Shown here: positions 10,206 to 22,145 of the stretch, piece after piece
Layout: every line of letters begins with the position of its first letter
Position numbering within the stretch: position 1 is the first letter of the stretch
Program-made: the position numbers and the translations under genes
Assembly: GCA_021234155.1 (NCBI GenBank)
Contig: JAJEKV010000065.1
Coordinates: forward strand, 5,350,807 to 5,414,806
Length of the DNA stretch: 64,000 nt
Direction of reading: 5' to 3'
Origin: Isoetes taiwanensis
Lineage: Eukaryota; Streptophyta; Lycopodiopsida; Isoetales; Isoetaceae
Notes under the pieces: model-generated
Told to the model about the DNA's origin: nothing
The model's database searches: none
What the model saw: the letters and a program-made list of their open reading frames with translations, nothing else

Positions 10206-11556
10206 TCAAACTTGCGGGGGAACAAGTGCGAGGAAGGTAAAGGCGACCCAATCACTATTTGCTTCACTTTGCTTGGGTGCTGAATGAGATTTATGCTGGT
10301 GAAACTGCTTAAGCGAGGGAAACATTGGCAAAAGCTCTCCCCCATTGAGCAAGTCCAACTGGAAGTAAGAATAATAATCACCACTTTTAACCACAAGACT
10401 CTGAGGTAACACCTCATCTGCCTGAATACCTACACATATCGTGGTGCACCCACAATCGAAAGTGCGCTATGTGAGTTTCGTGCCTTTGGCCATGGCCACT
10501 AGAAACTTCGAGGCACCATCATCTCTCGGAGGCGAGATCCGGATTTGAAGCCGAGATGACACTCCAAACCGCAGTAGGCCTCAGCGGAAGAGAAACACGG
10601 AGCATAATTTGGAACAAAACATAGCCCCCTCCCATACACGCCACTCCATGCGAGACCAAGCTGCTCCACCGTGGCCTCGGAATCAACCATAATAAGGAAA
10701 AAATTATTACCCAGAGACTTCGGGGTCATATATGGAGGCAACCCCAGCCTCTTAAAAGCGGGCCAGTAGCCACTACCCAAGCCTCATATCAAAAAGGCCC
10801 CGATTGAAATGGCCTAACATCGAAGATGCAACCAAATTCTGTATATTGCACATGCTTCTGGTGATTGATTTCTACAACATGAGGTACTGATTTAAACACT
10901 TGCTGCAAATCCTTCTTGTTATTCTGCTCTAAGATAAGCAGTGCCTCTGTCACCCTAGAACTTTTCTCTGCACTTTCTGCTTGCAATGGTTGCCTAATCC
11001 AATCAGAAAACCTAGGCCTAGAAAGACGTGCAACAGTGTCATTACATTTCCATGCATGAGGAGCTGGGGCTCATGGTGGTTGAGGCAACACCTCTGGGGA
11101 AGCTGCACATATCTGAAAGGGGTCTTCTGGCAGCAAATCACCATTCACACCAGCCAAGGATGGCAAAGTTACAGACTCCAAAGGTGGCATTGAGCTGGGC
11201 ACCACCTCTCTATTCTCCATCCTATCCGAATTCCCAAGAGCCAACTCCTGGGAATCCACCGGCTGCCTACTGGATACATCCTGGCTAAGAATTGGCTCTT
11301 GAAGACCCAGCGCCAAGCTAACGCAGCTTTTGGATATGTCCTTGCCTCCTTTCTTTCCTCTCGTAGCATCTCTGACACGAATCCCTGGCCCAACCTTCTC
11401 CAGGCCCGAACTCGGTGCAGAATTCCCTGCCATCACCATGTTCAGGGGTTTACAACAGGAGGTCGCAATAGGGGGATCAAATCCGGCCCCCAAACACAGC
11501 AAAAACCAAAGAAAAATATGTGCAAAAGAAGGAACACTGAAAGAGCTTTCCAACAA
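10206..11556 (-). pseudogene. LINE ORF1-like (DUF4283-type) protein, frameshifted
   Basis: Overlapping minus-strand frames continue one another: 11556-11071 (serine/proline-rich, with GIRVRDATRGKKGGKD), 10986-10789 (VTEALLILEQNNKKDLQQVF), 10780-10499 (SLGNNFFLIMVDSEATVEQL, then GRGLCFVPNYAPCF) and 10412-10206. The block with NNFFLIMVDSEATVEQL followed by W-G and a proline-containing loop resembles the DUF4283 RNA-binding-like domain of plant LINE and zinc-knuckle proteins. At least two frame changes and several stops show that it is dead. Confidence 0.6.
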
Positions 11557-12104
11557 ACCAAAAATCGTTGAAAACGGAGTTCGGATGCAGAAGTTATGAA
11601 GGATTCAACAAGCCACCACTGTCGCCATCACCATGGCGCCCATCTGAGCGCCCCATTCACATCCATCTTGGTGTTCATTCTGCTGCCTTGTTTGTTGCAG
11701 CTGCTTGTTGAAGAGCAGTAAATATAAAGAATTGTTTCTGGGGCATCCAATTCTATGGGAGGGTTGCAATGACCAACCCTCCCATATGTGTGGGCCCCAA
11801 ATTTGCAGGCTCGTAAAACCGAGAATTTGGTTTTAATTTGTTGATTTTGCATGCAAATTGGAGATATCTAGCATTCGATTTGGCGGGGGTCGCATACAAA
11901 AATTCATCTAGAAGGAGACGATAGGCTGCTATAATTTGGCGAGGGCCAGAGCAATCTGACTGCAGTAGCCATTAGAAAGGATGGTCATGAGTGGTTGAGG
12001 GTACTATGATGGTAGCATGGAGATCCAGAGAACACCATGATGCTACCCAGCTTGCATCTTGTGTGCTACCCCCTCATTTGTGTGCGGTCAAGGGGCTCCT
12101 AAGG

Positions 12105-12213
12105 TTGGATTCACGTGCACCATCGCCTCCCTCACCCTCACGTAAAATGCCACACCCTTGGATTCACGTGCACCATCGCCTCCCTCACCCTCACGTAAAA
12201 TGCCACACCCTTT
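12105..12213. repeat. 53-bp direct tandem duplication
   Basis: TTGGATTCACGTGCACCATC and the following bases, up to CACACCC, are repeated perfectly with a period of 53 bp (12105 and 12158). This lies in the gene-free interval between the LINE (ending about 11560) and the FAAH 3' end (13124). I see no other supported feature in that interval. Confidence 0.85.
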
Positions 12214-13123
12214 TACGCCCACCATCACTGACCATCACAAATTTGCACATGGTATAATAGGGCCCCTCTCTGGCCACTGTTGCATGTGAACCGGCAAATG
12301 TCACATAGCAAGGCCAATTGACGGTGCGAGGGGGAAAAGGAGGGAGGTTCCCTGCCCCCACCCCCAGTAAAAAAATTGTGAAATGCCATAATATTGAAGG
12401 ACCATAAAGGACATTTAAAATCCAAAAATGCTGGCAAAAGGGTTAAATTGTAGTGAAAATTTGGTATGTAATGGAAAAGAGAAAAAGCAGTACACTGCAA
12501 AATTATATGGACGCTTCAACATCTTCATTAACACTGAAAATGATACCCTTGGTGCATTCAAACGATGATTTTTCATCTTTTAAAATGCCGTGTCTCCGCA
12601 TACCCATGAGCATGCTTGGTGCCACATGTCCCAACATAGCCTCGGTTATTGAAAAAATATGCTTATAATTGCATGCAACTCTCAATGCAACCATCGTAGT
12701 AATGGCTCACACTCCTCCACCTTGACTAAGACTCGCATCTTTTCTTCTTCAAAACTAATTAATGCTCCCGCACAGTCGCCAGAATTTTAAGTTACCTTCC
12801 TAAATAAAATTACTAGCATAGCCATCTATTGCAAGACATAAAAGAGTTCGTACACAAGTTTCATCCCATGGCCTTTTAAAGTTTATATACACACTGCTAA
12901 CCAGTAACTTATGATATGTTGTCTTGTGATAAATGAGTGTATAGAAGATGCTTCAAAAATGCAATTCCCATCATTTCTGCGAAGAATACAAGAGCTATGA
13001 TATCAACTTTCAACCATTTCCTGTCCAGTGATGAAATCTTGTAAAGAAATGGTGAGAGCCCGTAATTTACTTAAACCAGCCCAATAACTTAAATCCGTCT
13101 TGAAGTAAACATTGGGTTGTATG

Positions 13124-16100
13124 TCATTGTAACAAAAGATCATACAGAACCTCTGGTCTTCTTTGAAGGTGAGTGCACATAACCTGCAATTGCACCTTAC
13201 ACCTCAGTTAAAGAAACCAATCCCAATCTCGAAGGCATTATTAAGGAAATACTGTTGCAAATGTTACCTCAATGGCATACGCAACCCGCAACAAAGTGGC
13301 CTCTGACCATGGCTTGCCAATAAGTTGAATGCCTATAGGTAGACCTTCCTCATCAACTCCAACCTGCAATTCACAATTTAGCACATGCCACCAATTCATT
13401 TAAGGCAATATACAAGAAGCAATAAAGTCATCCTCACAGGAACTGATATAGCAGGTAGTCCAAGGAAGTTCCCAGCGATCTGATAGCGCATGAGCTTGGC
13501 TATAAACATTAAATGTCCAAGTCAGCAAGATTACTTGTAGTCATATGCATGAAATTGCCATAGCATCCCAACCACAAAGCCGCTTACCGCCTTCACCATA
13601 GTTCAATTCTCCATATGCTGTAGCACCTGGAGAAATGACAGGAGCTGTTCCTCTGTACAGCAAAAATTACTTTAATTTATAAGAACCAGATGTTTCACTT
13701 GCAAGAATAAAGGAACAAAAAGCACTCCAAATATACGCTGTAGTAGGGGTGATGATAATATCTGCCTTCTTGAATATTTCACTGTGGTAGTGCATTTGAC
13801 GGTATCTGCAAGTCAGATCATCACTTTAACAATTAACTGCATGCATGGCTTGAAATCAACATTCTGGTAAAACATGTGCAATGTACGATATCATCAATCA
13901 AGGATAATAAATAGAACAGAACTATCAACAACTATTTGCAAAACAATTATAGAAACATCATACCTCATCCTTTGTGCAGCAATATACTCGTTATTTCTAA
14001 AGGATGCATAAATTGAAAAACCAACTCGAATATCTCCTCCAGAAACGTCTATGCCACTGTCAAATAGCAAGAATTTCAGAAAATGCAGAGGAGCAAGTCC
14101 ATCAAACCACCATTTTGATTCTTACTGTTTTTCGTAGTCAAGCCCAATGGATGTGTAGCAAGCATTCACAACCTATGGTGATAAAATGGGCAAGGCGCAT
14201 CTCTTCCAATTCTGGTACTGTAACCTCCACAACCTTTCAAGCAAATCTAAACTTAAATAAGTCCTCTCTTATCTAATTCCTGGCAGTGGAACCCTAATAC
14301 CTTACATCCATAGTCCTTTTGCAGAAGATCCAACACCCTATAACAAGCACTTTTGATCGAATCATCTGAATCATCGAACCACTACAAGATTCACAAGATT
14401 TTGTGAGTTGGCAATAGAAGCATCTCCAACATGAATAGCAAACAAGAATACATTTTTTTGGTAGCGTGCAAGGTTAACAGATAAGGGTGTAGTAAAGAAT
14501 GAAGCAGCACTCCAATTAGGGGAAGGATTAGCAGCAACTGCCTAAACATATTTGTCTTTTGTGCTGTCATTGGTTCACCTTGTGAAGTTCCCTACTGTTA
14601 CTTTAGTTCAACTTAGTTCCAGTTTCTCTTCTCTGGAAATCTTTTAACGAGCGCGAGAGAGGGTGTAAAAAGTTCCAACAATCTCTTCAAATATGGGATA
14701 TTTCGTGGTCATGGCATGAGTTGCAAATTAGATGATTTTGTGACTATTCTTTAGCCAAATTCAATGAATTCAAACAGCGGTATGATAAATTGGTATGGTA
14801 AAAGTCTCTGCAACTTGTAAACAAAATTTTGATTGTTTACCTTAGAGTATTTTGCCAGCTTCAAACCACCAACCAACTTGGCAATTCCATCAATGTCCTT
14901 CAATAGTGGCAAATTTGCAACTGGCTAAACCAACAGGATAACAGGTCAAGCATCTCCCTCAGTCTCAAAGGGACATAAATCTGACACAAGGAACATAGAT
15001 GAGTGACCTACAGGAACTGATACAATCTGATCTTCTGGAAGATGCCCTTGTATAGCAGAATACCTAAGCATAAGTTACAAAAATGCTACAAACAATAAGA
15101 ATTAAACACGTTGCATAGAAATGTCAGCAAATGACACTTACACAATCATTGCATCCTCAACAGAAGATGCAAGGACACCAACACTACCCACGGTCCAATT
15201 TAAGGGGAGCACACTGCCAACCACAACACAATGATGTTGAAAACGCTTCAGGACAAGATAAATCAAACTAAATCAAACTAACACTGACCCAGAAGAAGAG
15301 ATGCGTCCATATGTGCCCTTTATACCAACAATTCCACAAAGACCCGCTGGCATTCTTACGGATCCTGGAAAAAGATGGGATCTACAGTCAATAACTGGGG
15401 TGCACATCAATCTTTGAAACCCAAAAGCCTACCTCCACCATCAACCCCAAGAGCTGCAGGGCAAAGACCCGAAGCCACTGCAGCAGCAGACCCACCTGAA
15501 GATCCTCCTGATGCCCTATCTCTATTATAGGGATTCCTAGTTGCTCTGATCAAAACCACCAGCACAAAGCAATTTGAATACAGACGTACGGAGACAAAGT
15601 AATATTGATCTGCAAACAGTAGTTTTTTACTTTCTGAAATAGGCATAGGCTATAAAATCTTATTAGGTAAATAGAGAAATTTTGTGCCTAGGCCCTTTCA
15701 ATTTCACTAAACAATGCTTCTAAAAGCAAGAGTGAAGTGCCATACCCATAATGTGGATTTAGTCTATAAAATCTTATTAGGTAGTTAGAGAAATTTTGTG
15801 CCTAAGCCCTTTCAATTTCACCAAACAATGCTTCTAAAAGCAAGAGTGAAGTGCCATACCCATAATGCGGATTTATTCCAGTCGTGCCTTGTCCAAGTTC
15901 ATGCATATTGGTCTTTCCTAAGAGCAAAGCCCCACATGCTCTCAATCTTTTGACGCAAGCTGCATCATCCTTTATCGGACGTACTTTAGTGAGCCACCTT
16001 GTTCCTCCTAAGGCATTAGCAAATGACGGCATGAAAATGCATAAGCAATGTGGCCAAATTCCTAAAAAGAATGTTTGCCAAACGTTCTTGTACCTGTTGT

Positions 16101-17419
16101 GGGGTATGGCAAGCAATCGATTTCATCCTTCACGGCTATTGGGACACCATCGAGAATAGAGAATTGCTCGCCTGGATATAAACGGAAGACGTTAAGGAGC
16201 AGCTTAGGCAACTCTAAAGCCAATCAAGAACAAGGAAGCACCTCGTTTATAACGAGATGTAGAATCTGCAGCTTGCTGTAAAATGGACTCTAGATCATAT
16301 GTAATGAATATGTTCATGGTGGGAGATGATGCTTCCATATCTTCGATTGACAATATAAAGCGTTCCGCTACCTAGATGGACATATTAATTTCTTATTTCA
16401 GGTACACGTTACTAGTTACTAGAGACGGAAATGCATGGTAGAGAAAAGAATTGACCATAGTGGGTGTCACTCTGCCTGATTGATAAGCATCAGCGTAGTC
16501 TCGAATTGTCCAATGCCGAAAAGCTGTAAACCCATTTGCTCTTGGAGCAAGACAATTAAACGCCGCATCAACTCTTTGGGGTGCAGAAGAACCAGGAACA
16601 AGCTGAACAACTTCCGGCTCTTGAAGATCTGCAAATACATAGTTGCATCGTTTAGATGGCTATACAATAGGGCGCCCAAATTCGAATTGATTGTAAATTG
16701 GGCGCCTTATTTAAAAAAACTCTAACGATCTGCGCATCTCCGTCGTCGGTATTTTCCTTCTAAGCAACAGATCAAAGTATACTAACCTCCAATGGAAAAT
16801 TGAGGTTGAAACAATGGGGTTCTTTATAGCGGGTATTAACAAAAACCTGTAGCGGGCAACAAATTATATTAACGACTTCAAGTTGCAATACATAGCCAGC
16901 TTATCCGTACCTTGGTGATAAGATTATCCTTCTTTAGCTTCGGCTTCAAAAATGTACCAATTAGAACTGATTCTACCATCCAGGTAAAACATTTCAGGGG
17001 TATTCCTGCCATCCGAGGAGCTGTCAAAGAAACAAATCCGCACATCAATACCAGACAAAAACTCAAATTTTGAAATAAGAAAAGACAATGCGCATTCTAA
17101 AATTTAACCATTTTCTAATGGTCGATCAATATTAGAACATTGGATTTATGCTCTTAGCAAATACAGAACATGTAAAGGATGGCACAGAGAAGAAAATGTG
17201 TAGTCATCGGTCCAAAAATCGCCAAAAAGATTGACACAGAGTACTTGATCGGACCAAAAGTCGCCAAAACTGTGCAAAATAAGCATACATTTCCAATTGA
17301 TGAAGTTAATTGATGAAGTGAATACCTCTGACTTTGACAAAAACGTATTCTGCATCACTGTTTTCTTCGATGCTCATCATCTCAAGAGGTTTACTAAAGT
17401 CTATCTGCTCCGGCCCCAT
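13124..17419 (-). CDS. FAAH: Fatty acid amide hydrolase (amidase signature family), 20 exons, one frameshift
   Basis: Plant FAAH hydrolyses N-acylethanolamines to ethanolamine and fatty acid at membranes. I read 20 GT-AG exons: 17326-17419, 16911-17020, 16783-16846, 16456-16628, 16242-16371, 16094-16171, 15860-16007, 15433-15545, 15289-15364, 15142-15213, 15008-15063, 14841-14920, 14301-14381, 14126-14233, 13964-14056, 13737-13805, 13588-13652, 13438-13499, 13268-13363 and 13124-13183. Together they give about 608 residues, close to the Arabidopsis enzyme. The Ser-cisSer-Lys triad is intact: Lys in IAVKDEIDC, cis-Ser in GGSSGGSA, nucleophile Ser in VDGGGSVR. Other matches are [22 protein letters not shown] and LGLPAISVP. 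The start is [10 protein letters not shown] and the end LYDLLLQ. All junction phases agree, but exon 14 carries one extra base near 14160-14170, after HFITIG, which shifts frame. It is either a young pseudogene or an assembly error. Confidence 0.92.
15650..15877. repeat. 114-bp tandem duplication spanning the exon 7 donor of FAAH
   Basis: Two direct copies (15650-15763 and 15764-15877), each starting CTATAAAATCTTATTAGG and differing at a handful of positions. The copy nearer exon 7 contains the last codons of that exon and its GGGTATGG donor. The other copy carries the same exon end (with TGTGG for TGCGG) and an identical donor, but inside the intron. Confidence 0.9.
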
Positions 17420-17864
17420 TTTTTCCCTTCTAAACTTACCAGAGGCAAAAAGGATATGCGAAAAGGGACAAAACCGCAACGAAAACGTCTAAATTTTCAT
17501 GAAACTATGATATAATGCACCAATTCCAGAAAATATATATCAAACCGAAGGCCGTGAAGAGAGCAACAAGAATTTTTAAAGATTACGAGCTGAAGCAAAT
17601 CCAGGTTGAGGATTATCGGGCATAGCCGCGCCGGAGAAGCTCTGTTTCACCGCCTGGATTTTAAAGGAAGAAAGAAAAGGAAAGGGCAAATAATTCGAAG
17701 CAAAAATGTTAAAGAAATGACAGTTGGTCTAGGACCAACACAGCCCGATCGGTACAGCAATAAAAGAGGCTTCATTCTATTTTGGGGCATTATGCCTATC
17801 TTTTGGAAAACGTTTTACTATTTGATTCATAATTGGTGAACAGAACACCCTTGGTATAATTTCT

Positions 17865-20570
17865 CGGCTTCATATTGCAAGCAGTCAATTTGGCATTGGA
17901 TTACTAGTAGCCTCAACTTCATATTAGCAACCAATTGATTCGGCATTGGATTACCAACAGTCTCAACCTCGTATTACCAACTGATCAATTCGGCACTGGA
18001 TTACAAATAACCTCAATTTCATATTAGCAACCGACCAATTCTGCAATTGATTACCAACAGCCTCAATTTCATTAGCAACTGACCAATATGGCATTAGATT
18101 ACCACTAGTCTCAACTTCATATTAGCAACTATCCAATCTGGCATTGGATTATCAGTAGTCTCAACTTCATAGTCAACTGATCAATTTGACATTGGCTCAA
18201 CTTCGTATTAGCGACTGATCAATTTGGCACTAGATCACCGAATAGTTCAGACTCATGTCAGCTGATCAATTTAGCATATCATTGATGCCTGACGCTAACA
18301 CTCATCTCCCATGCCCATCACACAACTCTTGCCAACCATAACTAGGGTTGTCTTTTTCCAAAACTACTCTTGATATTCCACTTATCATTGCCTACAAGTT
18401 TTAGTAATATGCCTTCATGTTTGAGTCATGTATGTTCTTGTTGTCATACCATAACATTTGGATCTAATAACTACAAAAGAACATAAATAGCTATGACAAA
18501 AGGGCATCCGATAATATTATATCACACTAACATAACACCTAGCTTCTTCAGTTTTGCTAGTAGTGACCATGTGTTGGTTGGGAAAGATTAACCAACTCGT
18601 AGGTAAGACAGTTCTGTCACCCTTTAATGCATGTATACGTACAACATAATATTGAACAAAACTTATGCATCGCTGACAATATGATGTAGTGATGGACTAC
18701 TTTAGCATGAAAGTGATGTCATGTACTAATTGAATCTTGGCAAATAATTTGCAACGATCCTCTGTTAATATTTATATCACTGTTGATATTTATACATCCA
18801 TATCAATGTGATTGTAAAGAACATGGAAAATGAATGTGGCGAACCAAATTCATGAAAACAGAAAAAAAGGGTATGTGAATTTACTAGTAAGTCCATTTTC
18901 CTTCTTTCTCTTGTTAATAGATGCTTGACAAATATCATAATTTGACATGGAGTGATCTTTGGCGTTTCAATCACAAGTTAGATAAATGTCATAAATTAAA
19001 AATGGAGTGATCTTTGGAGTTTCAGGCATCATCTTATATTTTAACGTTTAATAAGCATATTGCATCAAGCCCTAATTTGAATGGCTGAGGTCATTTGATC
19101 GCATTCAAAGGCCGAGATTTATCGTACAACTTTCCACCACCGTGATTGGACATACTTTAATCTCTTAGGGGTAAAGGAAAAAGAAAAAGGAGAAAAGGAA
19201 AAAGGAGAAGGAAGAAGCATAGCAATAAAGTCTGGGGAGACTTATGCAATAATCCTATAGTTAGCAGATCTGAAGAATGAAACAAGAAGATTTTGATCCA
19301 TGCTGGACAAACTTCAAAGGTTTGATTAGATAATGTAGTATGCATTGTTTTAATTTAAAATAACAAGCAGCTAACTTAGATGTAGCTGATGCTATTACCA
19401 ACTGATCAATTCGACACTGAATTACAAATAACCTCAATTTCATATTAGCAACTGGCCAATTCTGCAATTGATTACCAACAGCCTCAACTTCATTAGCAAC
19501 TGACCAATCTGGCATTAGATTACCACTAGTCTCAACTTCATATTAGCAACTATCCAATCTGGCATTGGATTATCAGTAATCTCAACTTCATAGTCAACTC
19601 ATCAATTTGACATTGGCTCAATTTTGTATTAGCGACTGATCAATTTGGCACTAGATTATCGAATAGTCTCAGACTCATGTCAGCTGATCAATTTAGCATA
19701 TCATTGATGCCTGACGCTAACACTCATCTCCCATGCCCATCATGCAACTCTTGCCAACCATAACTAGGGTTGTCTTTTTCCAAAACTACTCTTGATATTC
19801 CACTTATCATTGCCTACAAGTTTTAGTAAGCGTGCCTTCATGTTTGAGTCATGTACGTTCTTGTTGTCATACCATAACATTTGGATCTAATAACTACAAA
19901 AGAACGTAAATAGTTATGACAAAAGAGCAACTGACATAACACCTAACTTCTTCATTTTTGCTAGTAGTGACCATGTGTTGGTTGGGAAGATTAACCAACT
20001 CATAGGTAAGACAGTCCTGCCACCCTTCAATGCATGTATACGTGCAACATAATATTGAACAAAACATATGCATCGCTGACAATATGTATGTAGTGATGGA
20101 CTATTTTAGCATGAAAGTGATGTCACGTACTAATTGAATCCTGGCAAATAATTGCAAAGATCCTCCGTTAATATTTATATCAATGTTGATATTTATATAT
20201 CCATATCAATGTGATTGTAAAGAACATGAAAAATGAATGTGGCGAACCAAATTCATGAAAAAAAAAAAGGGTATGTGAATTTACTAGTAAGTCCATGTTC
20301 CTTCTTTCTCTTGTTAGTAGATGCTTGACAAATGTCATAATTTGACATGGTGTGATCTTTGGCATTTCAATCACAAATTAAATAAATGTCGTAAATTAAA
20401 AAGGGAGTGATATTTGGAGTTTAAGGCATCATCTTATGTTTTAATATTTAAGCGTATTGCATCAAGCCCTGATTTGAATGGCTGAGATCATTTGATCGCA
20501 TCCAAAGGCCGAGATTTATTGTACAGCTTTCTGCCACTGTGATTGGTCATACTTTAATTTCTTAAGGGTA
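17865..20570. repeat. 1.4-kb tandem duplication containing a ~50-bp minisatellite
   Basis: About 17865-19215 and 19380-20570 are two diverged copies of one unit (offset about 1.39-1.41 kb). Shared landmarks are TGATGCCTGACGCTAACACTC at 18285 and 19705, and AAGTCCAT before TTCCTTCTTTCTCTTG at 18890 and 20290. Each copy starts with several degenerate tandem units of about 50 bp (ATATTAGCAACTGACCAATT, a GGCATTGGATTACCA-type segment, CTCAACTTC) and ends in a purine-rich tail. The first copy is interrupted by the segment at 19216-19380. No coding potential is supported. Confidence 0.85.
19216..19482. repeat. Dispersed duplicate block, copy A (partner at 30029-30297)
   Basis: From AAGCATAGCAATAAAGTC to GATTACCAACAGCC this block appears identical to 30029-30297 by eye. 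It joins non-repeat sequence (19216-19380) to the start of the minisatellite, so the distant copy carries minisatellite units with it. The identity implies a recent copy event of about 267 bp across 11 kb. Confidence 0.85.
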
Positions 20571-20860
20571 AAGGGAAAAAGAAAAAGAAGAAAGGAAAAG
20601 GAAAATGTCAAGGGAAAATGTCAAGGGCAAAAAGGAAAAAAATAGAAAGGGAAAAAAGGAATGGAAAAAGACATGAAAAAAGAAAAAAGGAAAAGATGAG
20701 GAAAGGGAAAAGGGAAGGGAAATGGCATGGGAAAAAAGAAAGGAAAAGAGAAATAAAAAAGGGAAGGGACAAGGGAAGAGAAAAAGGGCACCGGGAAAAG
20801 GAGGTGTGGAAAGAAGGAAAAGGGAAGGAAAAGAGGGGAACATGGAAAGGGTGGAGAGCA
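20567..20860 (+). repeat. Polypurine tract 1
   Basis: About 290 bp that are almost entirely A and G on the plus strand, with GGGAAAAGGGAAGG-type words and scattered GGCATGGGAAAA islands. It extends the purine tail of the second 1.4-kb repeat copy. The long ORFs on the opposite strand, rich in Phe, Pro, Ser and Leu, come from the composition and are not genes. Confidence 0.9.
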
Positions 20861-21240
20861 GGGCACAAATTTGACGTCAAAACAAGCAAAAATAAAAATT
20901 GTATTGCAAATGAAAGGTAGCCAATGACCAAATGCTTGTCATATGGAAGGGCCACCAAAATACATAATTGTCATTTGAAGGGCTAGAAATTTAAGTTCCT
21001 GTCAATTTTTGCCATATATTTATAGACATCTTTTATTTTCTCATTTTTGCTATAAATAAAATGATATAATATATAGGCCCATGTGCAAAAGTGTATGAAA
21101 GGTCATTTGGAATTTTTGTCATTTGGAATTTCTGTCATGCATTTGAAAGGTTAAAATTGAAAGACTTCCTGTCATGCGAAAGCCATAAATCTTTTTTGCC
21201 TGTCACAAGAAAATTAGCGATAGCCTTCAAATTTGAGCAC

Positions 21241-22145
21241 TGGTGGAGAGAAGGAAAGAAGAAAGGGGCATGGGAAAAAGAAAAGGCAAAAGAACTAGGG
21301 ATGGGGAAAGGGAACATGAGAAAACTGGCACGAGAAAAAGAGGAAGAGGGGGAAAAGAGGAAAAAGAAAGGGGGAAAGGGTACGAGAAAAAGGGGAAGAC
21401 AAAAAATGTGAAGAAAGGGGAAAAAGAAGCAAAAAAAACATGGGAAAAGGGAAGGGAAAAAAGGCATGGAAAAAGGGGAAGAGTGAAAAGGTGAGGAAAG
21501 AAAAAAAAAGGAAAAAGGGAAGGGAAAATGGCATGGGAAAAGGAAAGTGAAAAAAAAAAGTCAGGGAAAAAAGGAAGGAAAATAGCATCGGGAAAGGGGA
21601 AGAGAGAAAGAGTAGAGACACGAGGAGAAGTGAAAAGATAATTGGGGACGGGACGGAAAAAGGGAAAGGGAAAAAGGGCACGAGAAAAAGAGGACGACAG
21701 AAAGGGTGAAGAAAGGGGAAAATGGAAGGAAAAAAAGGTATGGAAAAGGAAAGGAAAAAGTACATAGGGAAAAGAGGAAGAGTGAAAGGAGGGAAGGGAA
21801 AAATGGCATGGGAAAAAAAGAAAAGAAAAGTGAAGGAAAAGGGCACCATGAATGGGGAAGAGAGAGGGTGGAGACACGGGAGAAGCGAAGAGAAAAATGG
21901 GGACGAGAAAGGAAAAAGGGGAACAGGAAAAGAAGGGGGAGAGGGGAAGGAAAAAGGACATGGGAGAAGAGAAAGAGAAAGGAAAAAGAAAAAACGAGGG
22001 GGAAAAAGTGAAAGGGAACCTAAGAAAAAGGGCACGAGGAAAAAGAGAAGAGGAAAACAGGAAAATAGAAGGGGAAAGGGCACGGGGAATAGGGGATGAG
22101 AGAACGGGTAAAGAAAGGGAAAAAGGGAAGAAAAAAAACGAATGA
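21241..22145 (+). repeat. Polypurine tract 2 (about 900 bp)
   Basis: About 900 bp of near-continuous purine on the plus strand, organised as degenerate repeats of GGGAAAAGGGAAGGGAAAA interspersed with GGCATGGGAAAA or GGCACGAGAAAA. A minus-strand ORF of 324 codons and several plus-strand Lys/Glu/Arg ORFs are compositional artefacts. Such mirror-symmetric purine tracts can form triplex DNA and are common sources of length change. Confidence 0.92.

Larger units (their letters stand above)
9012..11560 (-). mobile_element. L1-type LINE, 3'-truncated
   Basis: Reading leftward from about 11560, the segment has an ORF1-like region (11560-10200) and then an AP-type endonuclease that begins ORF2 (9932-9012). 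The reverse transcriptase that should follow is missing: homology ends at about 9012, where the inverted GC-rich repeat begins. LINE copies usually lose their 5' end, so loss of the 3' end implies a later deletion or rearrangement here. Confidence 0.8.

Noticed and set aside
10064-10417. Independent small genes within the LINE region on the plus strand (for example 9727-10152)
   Set aside because: Minus-strand frames show LINE ORF1 and endonuclease signatures; plus-strand ORFs are shadows.
17865-18290. Regular 50-bp repeats considered as a CRISPR array
   Set aside because: Units are directly adjacent and degenerate without unique spacers, and the sequence is a plant nuclear minisatellite.
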